Part shown: positions 52,801 through 60,442 of the stretch, piece after piece
How the letters are laid out: each line of letters begins with the position of its first letter
Position numbering within the stretch: the stretch's first letter is position 1
NCBI RefSeq assembly: GCF_900113935.1
Contig: NZ_FORF01000017.1
Span: forward strand, 20,747 to 84,746
Reading direction: 5' to 3'
Source of the DNA: Aquamicrobium aerolatum DSM 21857
GTDB lineage: Bacteria; Pseudomonadota; Alphaproteobacteria; Rhizobiales; Rhizobiaceae
DNA length: 64,000 nucleotides
Position numbers and translations under genes: made by a program
The notes under the pieces: model-generated
The model's database searches: none
Told to the model about the DNA's origin: nothing
Seen by the model: only the letters and a program-made list of their open reading frames with translations

Positions 52801-54472
52801 CGACAAGATCGCGCTTTATCGCAGGACACTGGTCGAAGAAGGACGCAACCCGGCCGACTACAAGGTGACGCTGATGTTGCACACCATGGTCGGCGATGAC
52901 CGGGAAGTGGTGCGGGACCAGGCGCGCGAGCCGATGAAGGACTATCTGCGCAGCGCGGCGGCGCTGGTCAAGCAATATGCCTGGGCCTTCCCTGCGTTCA
53001 AAAAACCGGCAGGGGTCACAAATCCGATGCAGGTAGACCTCCAGAGCCTTGCTCCGGAAGAATTGGACGCGATCCTGGAATTCGCCTTCACCCGCTATTT
53101 CGAGGACAGCGGTCTGTTCGGAACCGTCGAGGATGCAATCGCGCGCGCTCGACAGGTCCAGGCCATCGGCGTCGATGAGATTGCCTGCCTGATCGACTTC
53201 GGGCTTGCCTCCACGATGGTGCTGGATGCGCTGGTGCCACTTGCAAGCGTGGTTGCGGCGATGCGTGCCCCAGCGACAGCTGAAAGTCTTCCCACGGGTC
53301 TGGCAGCCGACATTCGCCGCGAAGGCGTCACCCATCTGCAATGCACCCCATCCATGGCAAGCATGTTCCTCAACGACCCGGCAGACCGCACGGCCATGGC
53401 CAGCCTGAAGCATCTCTTCATTGGCGGCGAACCTTTGAGACGAACCCTCGTCGAGGAACTGCGACAGGCGAGTGCTGCGACGCTTGAGAACATGTATGGG
53501 CCGACCGAGACGACGATCTGGTCGTCCACCAAGACAGTCGACACTGATGAAGAAGTCGTGTCGCTTGGAACGCCAATTGCCAACACGTGTCTTTATGTGC
53601 TCGACCGCTGGCTGCAGCCAGTTCCGCCCGGTGAAGCAGGTGAGCTCTATATTGGTGGCGATGGCGTGGCACGCGGCTATCTCAACCGGGAAGACCTGAC
53701 CAATCAACGCTTCATTCCCAATCCCTTTGCCGAAGGCCGCATCTATGCGACCGGAGATCTGGTGCGCTATCGTGCCGATGAAAGTCTTGAGTTCGTCGGG
53801 CGAGTTGACAATCAGGTCAAGATCCGCGGCAATCGCATCGAGCTCGGCGAGATCGAAACACGGCTGGGGGAACTGCCTGGCGTCCGTGAGGTGATCGTAA
53901 CGGTGCGCGAGGATCATCCAGGCGACAAACGCATCGTGGCGTATCTTCGCGGAACCGCACACACTCCGATCGAAGCAGTGCGCGAGCATCTTGCCAAAGA
54001 CCTGCCGGAATACATGATCCCTGCGCATGTCGTCACGCTGGCCTCCTTCCCGCTCACTCCGAATGCCAAGGTAGATCGCGCAAAACTGCCGAAACCAGTT
54101 GTCGCCGTCGCTGCGCCTGCAGATAAAGCCGACGACGCTCCGCCGAGTTCCGAGCATCAGCGCAAGATCGCGGACGCGTTCAAACGGGTGCTCAACATCC
54201 CTGCGGTTGGCTTACACGAGAACTTCTTTGCCCTTGGCGGCCATTCCTTGCTGGCGGTGCAGATGCACCGGGATCTGAAAGCCACGATTGCACCGCAACT
54301 GACCATTACCGACATCTTCCGCTTCCCGACGGTAGCAGGCCTCGCAGAGCACGTTTCGGGGAAGAGCAACCCGTCAGCTCAATTGGACAGGGTTGCAGAA
54401 CGCGCCGCCTTGCGCCGCGCAGCGATGGAAGCGCGACGACCTGTTATGGCCAGCGGTGGACATGGGCGCTGA
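49868..54472 (+). CDS. NRPS: formyltransferase - half C domain - A domain with inserted luciferase-like monooxygenase - PCP
   Basis: A 1534-aa enzyme. Residues 1-300 are a methionyl-tRNA-formyltransferase-like domain with the catalytic trio Asn92, His94, Asp130 and a C-terminal subdomain. Residues about 340-535 resemble only the C-lobe of a condensation domain; no HHxxxDG is present. The A domain (541-775 and 1137-1405) has YTSGSTGRPKGV, YGPTETT, YATGDLVRY, and core Lys1401. A flavin luciferase-like monooxygenase (777-1132, the MupA/Atu3671 type) is inserted between A4 and A5. The PCP has GGHS with Ser1460. The ten specificity positions read DILQFGMIWK, close to the glycine code. A 37-aa helical tail follows. 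The ATG is used over an upstream GTG. Confidence 0.92.
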   Translation: MATFKCLLVGENSLLIQCADILIRNGCTIAGIATENASIEDWAIERQIPLVSTSNGIDSQLLAFDYDWLFSIANLRIIPEAAWQQARFGAINFHDGPLPQAAGLNTPSWALIEGHESHGVTWHALTRGIDEGDIHVAETFAISPDDTSLTLNTRCYEAGIESFGRLVRDLTAGTLQRVPQDLSQRRYYAKQRRPEGAGTLRFDRSAAELSSLFRGLTFGSGYQNPLALPKIVTPRGVFLVQDLKIGEQRHSVPGTVVSVDGEHVVIATADRCIRVVASTSPEQLQLSSVVAEGDQLPLLSQASVDSLNKALAHVSAHEELIARRLANLEDLNLAAVLPLPSGNTRSIPLDLPRANSANETAALILAYLARQSGKLDFHIAYSSDATSAFNAAHPGYFATSFPLHIRAKAEATTRDFLDAACQAMAKAEQQLSYAADLVDRTPGLAHPGLSIGLVRTAKLDATKHIDGCAITFVVAENGCLLIHDENRIAADSVATMIRRLAISFEGLDEATPFPSLPIISDTERQSLLYGLNQTATSYERTASIHELMARQAAATPQAVAIAYRGHSITYHELEQRAAHLAAHLGRHVQGPDTIIGLHLPRGIEMIVGAYAILKAGAAYLPLDPAFPANRLDQMISDSETKLVLSTDALSGRLAHEAAQRLLIEELLGQPAPQVNPHRSNPEDLAYVIYTSGSTGRPKGVMIEHRNVLNFFAGMDERIPRSRDKQDVWLAVTSLSFDISVLEIFWTLARGFKVVIHSSELDQVKSGQSPASASNEAMDFSLFYWGNDDGVGPQKYQTLLEGARFADEHGFTAIWTPERHFHAFGGPYPNPAVTGAAVAAITRNLAIRAGSCVLPLHHPARVAEEWAVVDNLCGGRVGLAFASGWMPEDFVLRPENAPPHNKTALLRDMETVRKLWRGESVEFGFGTGNVGVVTQPRPMSKELPVWLTTAGNPETYRDAARAGANVLTHLLGQSIEELADKIALYRRTLVEEGRNPADYKVTLMLHTMVGDDREVVRDQAREPMKDYLRSAAALVKQYAWAFPAFKKPAGVTNPMQVDLQSLAPEELDAILEFAFTRYFEDSGLFGTVEDAIARARQVQAIGVDEIACLIDFGLASTMVLDALVPLASVVAAMRAPATAESLPTGLAADIRREGVTHLQCTPSMASMFLNDPADRTAMASLKHLFIGGEPLRRTLVEELRQASAATLENMYGPTETTIWSSTKTVDTDEEVVSLGTPIANTCLYVLDRWLQPVPPGEAGELYIGGDGVARGYLNREDLTNQRFIPNPFAEGRIYATGDLVRYRADESLEFVGRVDNQVKIRGNRIELGEIETRLGELPGVREVIVTVREDHPGDKRIVAYLRGTAHTPIEAVREHLAKDLPEYMIPAHVVTLASFPLTPNAKVDRAKLPKPVVAVAAPADKADDAPPSSEHQRKIADAFKRVLNIPAVGLHENFFALGGHSLLAVQMHRDLKATIAPQLTITDIFRFPTVAGLAEHVSGKSNPSAQLDRVAERAALRRAAMEARRPVMASGGHGR

Positions 54473-55148
54473 ATTGCAGGAGCCTGAGTTGACGAGCTCA
54501 TGCCAGTCCCCCGAAAGGGGACTGGCGATACGCGTCGCATCGATTGCAAGCGGAAATCCTGATTTGCTGCACTCGTCTGAAAGAGCGTCACTCTCGGCCG
54601 GTGCAGTCGCGTCACGTCAGCGCGAATTTGCGGCCGGTCGCCTATGCGCGGCTCAAGCCATGCGTGACCTCGGCCTCGAGGCGCATCCAGTCATGATCTC
54701 AGCCGACCGGTCCCCGATCTGGCCGGCGGAAGTTGTTGGTTCAATAACGCATAGCTCAAAGCTTGCCGCCGCCGCCGTGTCGAGCAAGGGGCACGGCATC
54801 CGCGCGATCGGGTTTGACATCGAAGAACTGACACCGCTTGCGGACGAGCTCATCGAAGAAATCTGTCTGGAAAGCGAACGCTTGTGGCTGCAATCCCAGC
54901 CTGCGGCAACGCGCGGCCTCCTTGCCAAGGCAATTTTCAGCATCAAGGAAGCGGTCTACAAATGTCAGTTCCCGCTCACGCTTGAAATGTTCGGCTTCGA
55001 ACGCGTGAGGGTCGAACCAGATCTGCGGCGCAACAGTTTTACGGCACATTTCACCGAGAAAGTTGGAGCGTTCTGCCCGGAAGCCCCCCTGTTCGGCAAA
55101 ATCTGGATCGCCGAGCAACACATATTCTCTCTTCTGGTCCTACGCTGA
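54462..55148 (+). CDS. 4'-phosphopantetheinyl transferase (EntD/Sfp-like)
   Basis: A 228-aa enzyme that transfers phosphopantetheine from CoA to the Ser of carrier domains. The motifs are REFAAGRLCAAQAM near residue 57, VVGSITHSS near 90, the Mg2+-binding GFDIEEL near 118 and FSIKEAVYKCQ near 165. The ATG overlaps the NRPS stop by 11 nt, so it is translated with it and is the obvious activator of the PCP (Ser1460) and of the PKS ACP (Ser1792). It overlaps the convergent WecG gene by 9 bp at the 3' end. Confidence 0.92.
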   Translation: MGAELQEPELTSSCQSPERGLAIRVASIASGNPDLLHSSERASLSAGAVASRQREFAAGRLCAAQAMRDLGLEAHPVMISADRSPIWPAEVVGSITHSSKLAAAAVSSKGHGIRAIGFDIEELTPLADELIEEICLESERLWLQSQPAATRGLLAKAIFSIKEAVYKCQFPLTLEMFGFERVRVEPDLRRNSFTAHFTEKVGAFCPEAPLFGKIWIAEQHIFSLLVLR

Positions 55149-55940
55149 GTGTCCCGCCTTGTCCCGCTCGGACATTTCTTGCAGGAACAACCCCATCAGC
55201 GGCATTGCACCGTAGACATAGCGGCGCCACAGCCGCTTCGGATCACCGGCCATGCGATGCAGCCACTCCAGGCTCATCTGCTGCATCCACAGCGGCGCGC
55301 GTTTCTTGTTGCCAACCAGAAACTCCAGCGCAGCGCCGATGCACAGGCCGATTCCCACGGCGATGCCACGTCGCGCCAACAGCCACGCGATCTTCTCTGA
55401 CTGAGGCGATCCCACTGCAATGAAAACGAAGCGGCCCCGCTCGCGTTCGACGAAATGTACGCAGTGCTCGATCGCGGCGCGATTGTTGAGCAGACCGGCA
55501 GGGGGCACATGAGCGCGAATGTCGAGATCAGGGTAAGCAGCTTGAATGTCTGTCGCGATTGCCTGTGTCGCGACAATCATGACGATGCGATCACCCGGAC
55601 GGATCACTGTGTCGAAAAGCCTGTTTGTCAGGTCCGAGCCGGTGACATGTGTAAGGTTGCGTGCTCGTGTCCGTGCAAACAGATGGATCGGCTTGCTGTC
55701 GCAAAGGGTCAGCCATGCCTGCTCGTAAAATGGCATAAGTTCCGGCTGTCGGTTGAGACGAACGACATGGTCGGCGTTTGGCGTGACGATATAGCGGAAA
55801 GGCAGATCCCGATGTGACCGGCCCACAAGCTGCAAAACTGCGCTTTGCTCCAGCGGATCAAAAGGCACATGCAGGAAGCGCTGGCGCTCGACCTTCAAAC
55901 CATCCGCCGGCGCGGGTTCGAACATCTCTACATTTGCCAT
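55140..55940 (-). CDS. WecG/TagA/CpsF family glycosyltransferase
   Basis: A 266-aa GT26 transferase. Members add N-acetylmannosaminuronic acid or a similar sugar to a lipid-linked intermediate. It has YIVTPNADHVVRL near residue 50, a CDSKPI segment where most members have PDG, HVTGSDLTNRLFD, and the C-terminal FIAVGSPQSEKIAWLLA with GIGLCIGAALEF. The start with AGGAG ahead (Met before ANVEMFEP) is chosen; the frame is open 48 codons further. It is convergent with the PPTase and divergent from the GT2 gene at 56213. Confidence 0.87.
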   Translation of the reverse strand: MANVEMFEPAPADGLKVERQRFLHVPFDPLEQSAVLQLVGRSHRDLPFRYIVTPNADHVVRLNRQPELMPFYEQAWLTLCDSKPIHLFARTRARNLTHVTGSDLTNRLFDTVIRPGDRIVMIVATQAIATDIQAAYPDLDIRAHVPPAGLLNNRAAIEHCVHFVERERGRFVFIAVGSPQSEKIAWLLARRGIAVGIGLCIGAALEFLVGNKKRAPLWMQQMSLEWLHRMAGDPKRLWRRYVYGAMPLMGLFLQEMSERDKAGHSA

Positions 55941-56159
55941 CACGGCGTCTCCTGCAACCTTCTCGCCTGCACTGAAAAGTGCTGCGACAACTTCTGTTGG
56001 CGTTGCAGTTATTAGCTGGCGCGAGCGCGCTCCTCTCAAGCCAGCCAATGCCATCACAAAGGTGTAGCGAGAAGAAAACTCCACCCCCGAATGGCGCAGA
56101 ATCCCTCGGGCGGTTCGACCGTATTTCTGAGATGGAACCCCGAATTCGTACGTTCACAT

Positions 56160-56197
56160 CCCTTTTTCAGAAGACGAACATGGCTTTTGAAAAAGGG
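56160..56197 (+). promoter_or_regulatory. SD-sequestering hairpin ahead of the GT2 gene
   Basis: CCCTTTTTCA (56160-56169) and TGAAAAAGGG (56188-56197) are perfect 10-bp complements with an 18-nt loop. The right arm contains most of the AAGGGGAG ribosome-binding tract for the gene at 56213. The stem would hide it in the mRNA, a design seen in fourU-like thermometers and other translational switches. The loop also contains an in-frame ATG of an 8-codon frame. Confidence 0.45.
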
Positions 56198-56212
56198 GAG
56201 TGAACCCACCAA

Positions 56213-57463
56213 ATGGCTACAACGATCTGGCTCCTGACCTTTGGAGCTGCCAGCCTGTTGGCCGTTCCTGCAGCGATCTACACGATCGAGTGCCTTGCCG
56301 GAGCTCTGCCACGTCGACGGGACAGACACGCTGGCCGGCAGAGCCGACCGGCCATTGCCATTCTTGTGCCCGCTCACGATGAGGCGCTGGGAATCACCAG
56401 GACGGTGGAAAGTGTTCGCGCCCAGATGCGTGCCGGGGACCGGCTTGTCGTAATCGCCGATAATTGCTCCGACAACACCGCAGCCATGGCACGCAAGGCC
56501 GGCGCTGAAGTCATCGAGCGCACCGACCCCTCGCGAATAGGCAAGGGCTATGCCCTCGACTTCGGCATCTCCCACCTTGCAAGCGCCCCCCTTCCGGTCG
56601 TGGCGTTCGTGGACGCTGACTGTACGCTGACCGCCGGCACGCTCGATGCGCTTTCCTGCCTCGTGTCATGCCAGGACCGGCCGGTGCAGGCATCCAATCT
56701 CATGATCACCAGAGGTGACCAGAAAGAGGCGTTCGGAATTTCCGAATTCGCATTCATGGTCAAGAACCATGTGCGGGCGCGGGGCCTGAATCTATTGGGG
56801 CTGCCCTGCCAGTTGACGGGAACCGGAATGGCTCTGCCGTGGCATCTGGCTTCTAACGCACATCTGGCAAGCGGCGAAATCGTCGAGGACATGAAGCTCG
56901 GGCTCGATCTGGCAGCAGCGGGCCATTACCCTCTCTATTGCGAAGAAGCCGGCGTTCGCAGCTATTTTCCCGACACCGCGGCGAGCGCACAAATCCAGCA
57001 TCGTCGCTGGGAGCATGGGCATTTGGGCATCATGATTTCCGGTCTTCGCCGCTTTGCACAATGGCGGTCGTTTTCGCTGCCCTATGCGGCCATGATCCTC
57101 GACGTGATGGTGCCGCCACTCATGCTGCTCGTCTTCATGATTGTCGCGCTGACCGTGATCAGCGCTGCGGTGGCGGTGGCCGGGCTGGGCTATCTGCCAT
57201 TTCTGTTGTGCACGGTGCTTTTCATGATGGTGACGGGTGGAACGCTCATCGCGTGGCTCGTTCATGGGCGGCGAATCCTTCCCCTCAGCTCTCTGCTGCT
57301 TCTGCCCAGATATTTGGCCAGCAAGATTGCGCTCTATGTCGAAATGTTTTTTTCACGCTCGCCCAAGATTTCCTGGGTTCGTACCAGCCGAGCCTCCACC
57401 GTTCCCCCAAGCGCTGGTGAGACGATGAACTCCCGTCATTCAACCACGAACTATCGGAATTGA
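56213..57463 (+). CDS. Membrane-bound processive-type glycosyltransferase family 2
   Basis: A 416-aa inner-membrane transferase. An N-terminal helix (residues 5-27) is followed by a GT-A domain: AILVPAHDEALGI near 50, FVDADCTL near 130 with the DxD metal site, and QHRRWEHGH near 265 with the QxxRW signature of processive beta-glycosyltransferases. Three or four C-terminal helices (290-380) follow. Such enzymes polymerise or extend polysaccharides while threading them through the membrane. Ten bp separate its stop from the next gene, so they form an operon. Confidence 0.88.
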   Translation: MATTIWLLTFGAASLLAVPAAIYTIECLAGALPRRRDRHAGRQSRPAIAILVPAHDEALGITRTVESVRAQMRAGDRLVVIADNCSDNTAAMARKAGAEVIERTDPSRIGKGYALDFGISHLASAPLPVVAFVDADCTLTAGTLDALSCLVSCQDRPVQASNLMITRGDQKEAFGISEFAFMVKNHVRARGLNLLGLPCQLTGTGMALPWHLASNAHLASGEIVEDMKLGLDLAAAGHYPLYCEEAGVRSYFPDTAASAQIQHRRWEHGHLGIMISGLRRFAQWRSFSLPYAAMILDVMVPPLMLLVFMIVALTVISAAVAVAGLGYLPFLLCTVLFMMVTGGTLIAWLVHGRRILPLSSLLLLPRYLASKIALYVEMFFSRSPKISWVRTSRASTVPPSAGETMNSRHSTTNYRN

Positions 57464-57472
57464 GCCGGCACC

Positions 57473-58900
57473 ATGTCGATCACGGCAGAATCGTCAAATC
57501 ATCGCACCCGTCTTGCCGCGGCGACACGGCGTCGCCGCAGGATTAGTTTCGACATGGTGGCGCATGTCGCGGCGCTGATGGACATTGTGCTGATCCTTGC
57601 TTCCACGGTCGCAGCCGTAACTTTGTACCATCACCTCATGTTCGGGATCACTGGCGATCCCTCGATGAACTTTGGCGTGGGGATACTGACGGCGGTGATC
57701 TTCGTGCTCGCGATGGCGTCGATGCGGGCCTACAGCTACGATTCCATGGCATCGATGCGCCGGCAGATGCTCCTGATCCTGTTCCTGTTTCCGACAATTC
57801 TCGCCTTCGTTCTTGCCATTGTGTTCTTTCTCAAGCTCGGCGAAAGCTTTTCGCGTGGGGCAATCCTTTACTTCACGCTCCTGTCGATGCTGACACTGGC
57901 CGGCATGCGTTTTGCGATGTACCGCTGGATTGCACCAGCGCTCGCAAGCAGCCTGCTGCGCCCGCGAAAGGCATTCCTGATTTGCCCACGCGAGCTTCCG
58001 GCAGAGCGGCTCCAGCAGCTTCTCCATGTCGGCTCGGCACAGGCCGTATCATTCGCGCTACTGCCAGACGACGATATTTCTGCCGAACAGCTCAAGGACC
58101 GGCTTGCAGGTCTTGATACCCGTTCCGGCATCGACGAGATCATCGTGATCTGGCGCGATGGCAACGCCAACCAGCTTGAAGACCTGCTGATCGCCATTGG
58201 AAGACTGCCGCTGCCGGCGAAGATTGTGTTCGACAACCTTATCGGCTCGGTCGCGTCATGTCCGAGAGCACAATTCGGAAAGCTGTCAGCGTTTCAGGTT
58301 CAAAGCGCGCCCCTTGCGCCTGCCGAACGTCTGGTCAAACGCATATTCGACATCGCGGTCGCCGCAATCGCACTTTTGCTGCTGGCACCGATGTTGCTGT
58401 TGGTTGCCATTGCCATCAAGCTCGATTCGTCCGGCCCGGTGCTTTTCCTGCAGCGGCGGCTTGGCCACGACAACGAACCATTCCGCATCGTGAAATTTCG
58501 CAGCATGTCGGTGATGGAAGATGGCGATTGCGTCAACCAGGCCACTGTGGCTGATCCACGGATCACCCGGGTCGGTGCCTTTATTCGGGCCTACAGCATC
58601 GATGAACTGCCTCAGTTCTGGAACGTGCTAAGAGGCGAAATGTCGGTGGTGGGGCCTCGCCCTCACGCTGTCGCACACGACAATCTTTTCGATCCTTTGA
58701 TCTCCGAATACGCCTCCCGGCGGCACGTCAAGCCGGGTGTCACCGGCTGGGCCCAGGTGTGCGGGCATCGCGGTGAGACTCCGACCGTGGAACTGATGGC
58801 AAAACGCATTCAGTACGACCGCTGGTATATCGACAATTGGTCCTTGTGGCTTGATATCAAGATCGTCTTGCAGACCTTCATATCTCTCCGCGGACATTAG
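57473..58900 (+). CDS. Undecaprenyl-phosphate sugar phosphotransferase (ExoY/WcaJ type)
   Basis: A 475-aa initiating transferase that loads the first sugar-1-phosphate onto undecaprenyl phosphate. The N-terminal half has four to five membrane helices and a CoA-binding-like cytosolic domain, as in WcaJ. The C-terminal catalytic domain (about 285-475) shows KRIFDIAVAAIALLLLAP, FRIVKFRSM, the SIDELPQFWNVLRGEMSVVG core with the catalytic Asp-Glu, GPRP, and VKPGVTGWAQV. It is the only priming enzyme in the window, so it likely starts the repeat unit of this locus. Confidence 0.92.
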   Translation: MSITAESSNHRTRLAAATRRRRRISFDMVAHVAALMDIVLILASTVAAVTLYHHLMFGITGDPSMNFGVGILTAVIFVLAMASMRAYSYDSMASMRRQMLLILFLFPTILAFVLAIVFFLKLGESFSRGAILYFTLLSMLTLAGMRFAMYRWIAPALASSLLRPRKAFLICPRELPAERLQQLLHVGSAQAVSFALLPDDDISAEQLKDRLAGLDTRSGIDEIIVIWRDGNANQLEDLLIAIGRLPLPAKIVFDNLIGSVASCPRAQFGKLSAFQVQSAPLAPAERLVKRIFDIAVAAIALLLLAPMLLLVAIAIKLDSSGPVLFLQRRLGHDNEPFRIVKFRSMSVMEDGDCVNQATVADPRITRVGAFIRAYSIDELPQFWNVLRGEMSVVGPRPHAVAHDNLFDPLISEYASRRHVKPGVTGWAQVCGHRGETPTVELMAKRIQYDRWYIDNWSLWLDIKIVLQTFISLRGH

Positions 58901-59067
58901 GCCTGCATCAAAAGCGGCGCTGGCACGAACACTTGAAGCGTGTGAAGCCAATCCAGAAAAACGCGACACGCGTCAGCAATACCAGCAAAAATGCGCGGCG
59001 CTTTGCGTTCGGAATTACATAGAAACAAGGAAAAAACGGAAAAGCTGTAGAAGGTCAACGACACAAT

Positions 59068-60084
59068 CTACTTGTATTCGATGAGCTTCTCTCGCTGTCC
59101 GATCAGACGCCTGAACATCCAGGTCGCGGCGCCGTGAAATTCGGCGAATTTGCCTAGAACTCCAAAAAAACCGTGGCGCCACCCTTCAATGCTGAAACCA
59201 TCACGCGCAGCGATTCGAACCATCTGCAAGGGATAGAGCAGCAGAAGCACAAGCGCGGCAGGATGCACCAAAGCCCCCGCGAGCGCGACGACAGGCAACA
59301 CGCCTCCCCAGCTTACTGTCCGCAGAAAACTGCGTTTCCATATTCCCTGTGGCGACTGCCAGTGCAGACTGGCCACTTCTGCGAAGGCATGCCCGGCGCG
59401 GCGATTGCGCTGCCACCACTGCCTGATCGTCGTCATGTTGGCGTCATGAAGGGTCATTTCATGATCCAGCCTCCAGATCTTCCAGCCAAGCTCGCGCAGT
59501 CTGACACATAGTTCGGGCTCTTCGCCGGCGATCAACGAGGCGCGATAGCCACCCGCCGCGTCCAACGCTTGCACCCGGCCGAAAATATCCCCGCCGCATT
59601 CCATCACATCTCCAGGCGGACCATCCCATTCGCGATCACAAAGCTGGTTGTAGACGGAATGGTCGGGATGACTTTCACGACGGCGCCCGAAAACGATGGC
59701 GACATCGGGCCGCGTCGCCATGAACCGCCATGCCGTCGCGATCCAGTCGTCGTCAACCCGACAATCACCATCAACAAACTGCACATAGCGCGTATCCGGC
59801 CATTTGGTGCATAGTTCGCGATACCCGGCGTTGCGTGCTCGCGCGGCAGTGAACGGTTGCTTCATGTCCAACTCGACCACCTGTACACCAAAACGCCGCG
59901 CCGCTTCACAGCTTCCATCTGTGGAGCCGGAATCGACATAGACCGTGCGCCCGGCGTAGCTCGCCAGTGAGGCCAGGCAATCGATCAGCCTCTGCCCCTC
60001 GTTTCGTCCAATCACGACAACCGCGATTGCAGGCAGGGTCAGGTCATCATCGGCGTAGCTGACGGTTTCCAAGAATTCGTTCAT
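59068..60084 (-). CDS. Glycosyltransferase family 2
   Basis: A 338-aa GT-A transferase. It has AVVVIGRNEGQRLIDCL near residue 20, VDSGSTDGSCEAARRFG near 50 and FVDGDCRVDDDW near 105 with the metal-binding DxD. Two C-terminal hydrophobic segments (about 255-290) suggest membrane association. It probably builds the lipid-linked repeat unit. It is transcribed towards the initiating transferase (convergent, 167-bp gap) with no clear operon partner. The Met before NEFLETVSY is used. Confidence 0.88.
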   Translation of the reverse strand: MNEFLETVSYADDDLTLPAIAVVVIGRNEGQRLIDCLASLASYAGRTVYVDSGSTDGSCEAARRFGVQVVELDMKQPFTAARARNAGYRELCTKWPDTRYVQFVDGDCRVDDDWIATAWRFMATRPDVAIVFGRRRESHPDHSVYNQLCDREWDGPPGDVMECGGDIFGRVQALDAAGGYRASLIAGEEPELCVRLRELGWKIWRLDHEMTLHDANMTTIRQWWQRNRRAGHAFAEVASLHWQSPQGIWKRSFLRTVSWGGVLPVVALAGALVHPAALVLLLLYPLQMVRIAARDGFSIEGWRHGFFGVLGKFAEFHGAATWMFRRLIGQREKLIEYK

Positions 60085-60189
60085 GTTTTCAGCTGCCTAA
60101 GTTGGTTTTTCGCCTCGCGAAAACCATCTGGTAAGACTGCAGGTTCATGCTGTGATCGGAATTCCACCACGCGTACGGAATGACGAAGA

Positions 60190-60423
60190 ATGCAGATAGC
60201 CCTTCTGGCTGCCCTCGCGATCGGTTTTGTGGTCTCGCTCCGCTTCGGCCCTATCACGATTGTCCCGCTTGCTGCTCTGGCGGTCGTCATTGGGCTGTTG
60301 AGCGATGTCACATTTGACGGCTCGCGGCTTCTTGCTGCCATTGTCGTCGTCACCGCACTCAACGCAGGATATCTGTTGGGTGCATTCTCCTGTTGGTGGC
60401 TGAAGACGCGCGCAAGGCGTTGA
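60190..60423 (+). CDS. Small two-helix membrane protein
   Basis: A 77-aa product. Two or three hydrophobic stretches (residues 1-20, 22-38, 47-70) are separated by a short acidic loop (SDVTFDGSR), and a basic C-terminus follows (WWLKTRARR). Positive-inside charge predicts the C-terminus in the cytoplasm. I recognise no family. It sits alone between two reverse-strand genes of the polysaccharide locus, so it may be an accessory or quality-control subunit. A weak ribosome-binding site makes the call moderate. Confidence 0.6.
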   Translation: MQIALLAALAIGFVVSLRFGPITIVPLAALAVVIGLLSDVTFDGSRLLAAIVVVTALNAGYLLGAFSCWWLKTRARR

Positions 60424-60442
60424 TGCATCATCTGCCGCATCC

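Noticed and set aside
52205..54157. A 650-codon reverse-strand open frame inside the NRPS gene
   Set aside because: It mirrors codon bias of the real gene. The plus-strand translation carries all A-domain and monooxygenase motifs in order.
56180..56203. An 8-codon frame upstream of the GT2 gene as a leader peptide gene
   Set aside because: It has no ribosome-binding site of its own and too few codons to judge; mentioned only with the hairpin.
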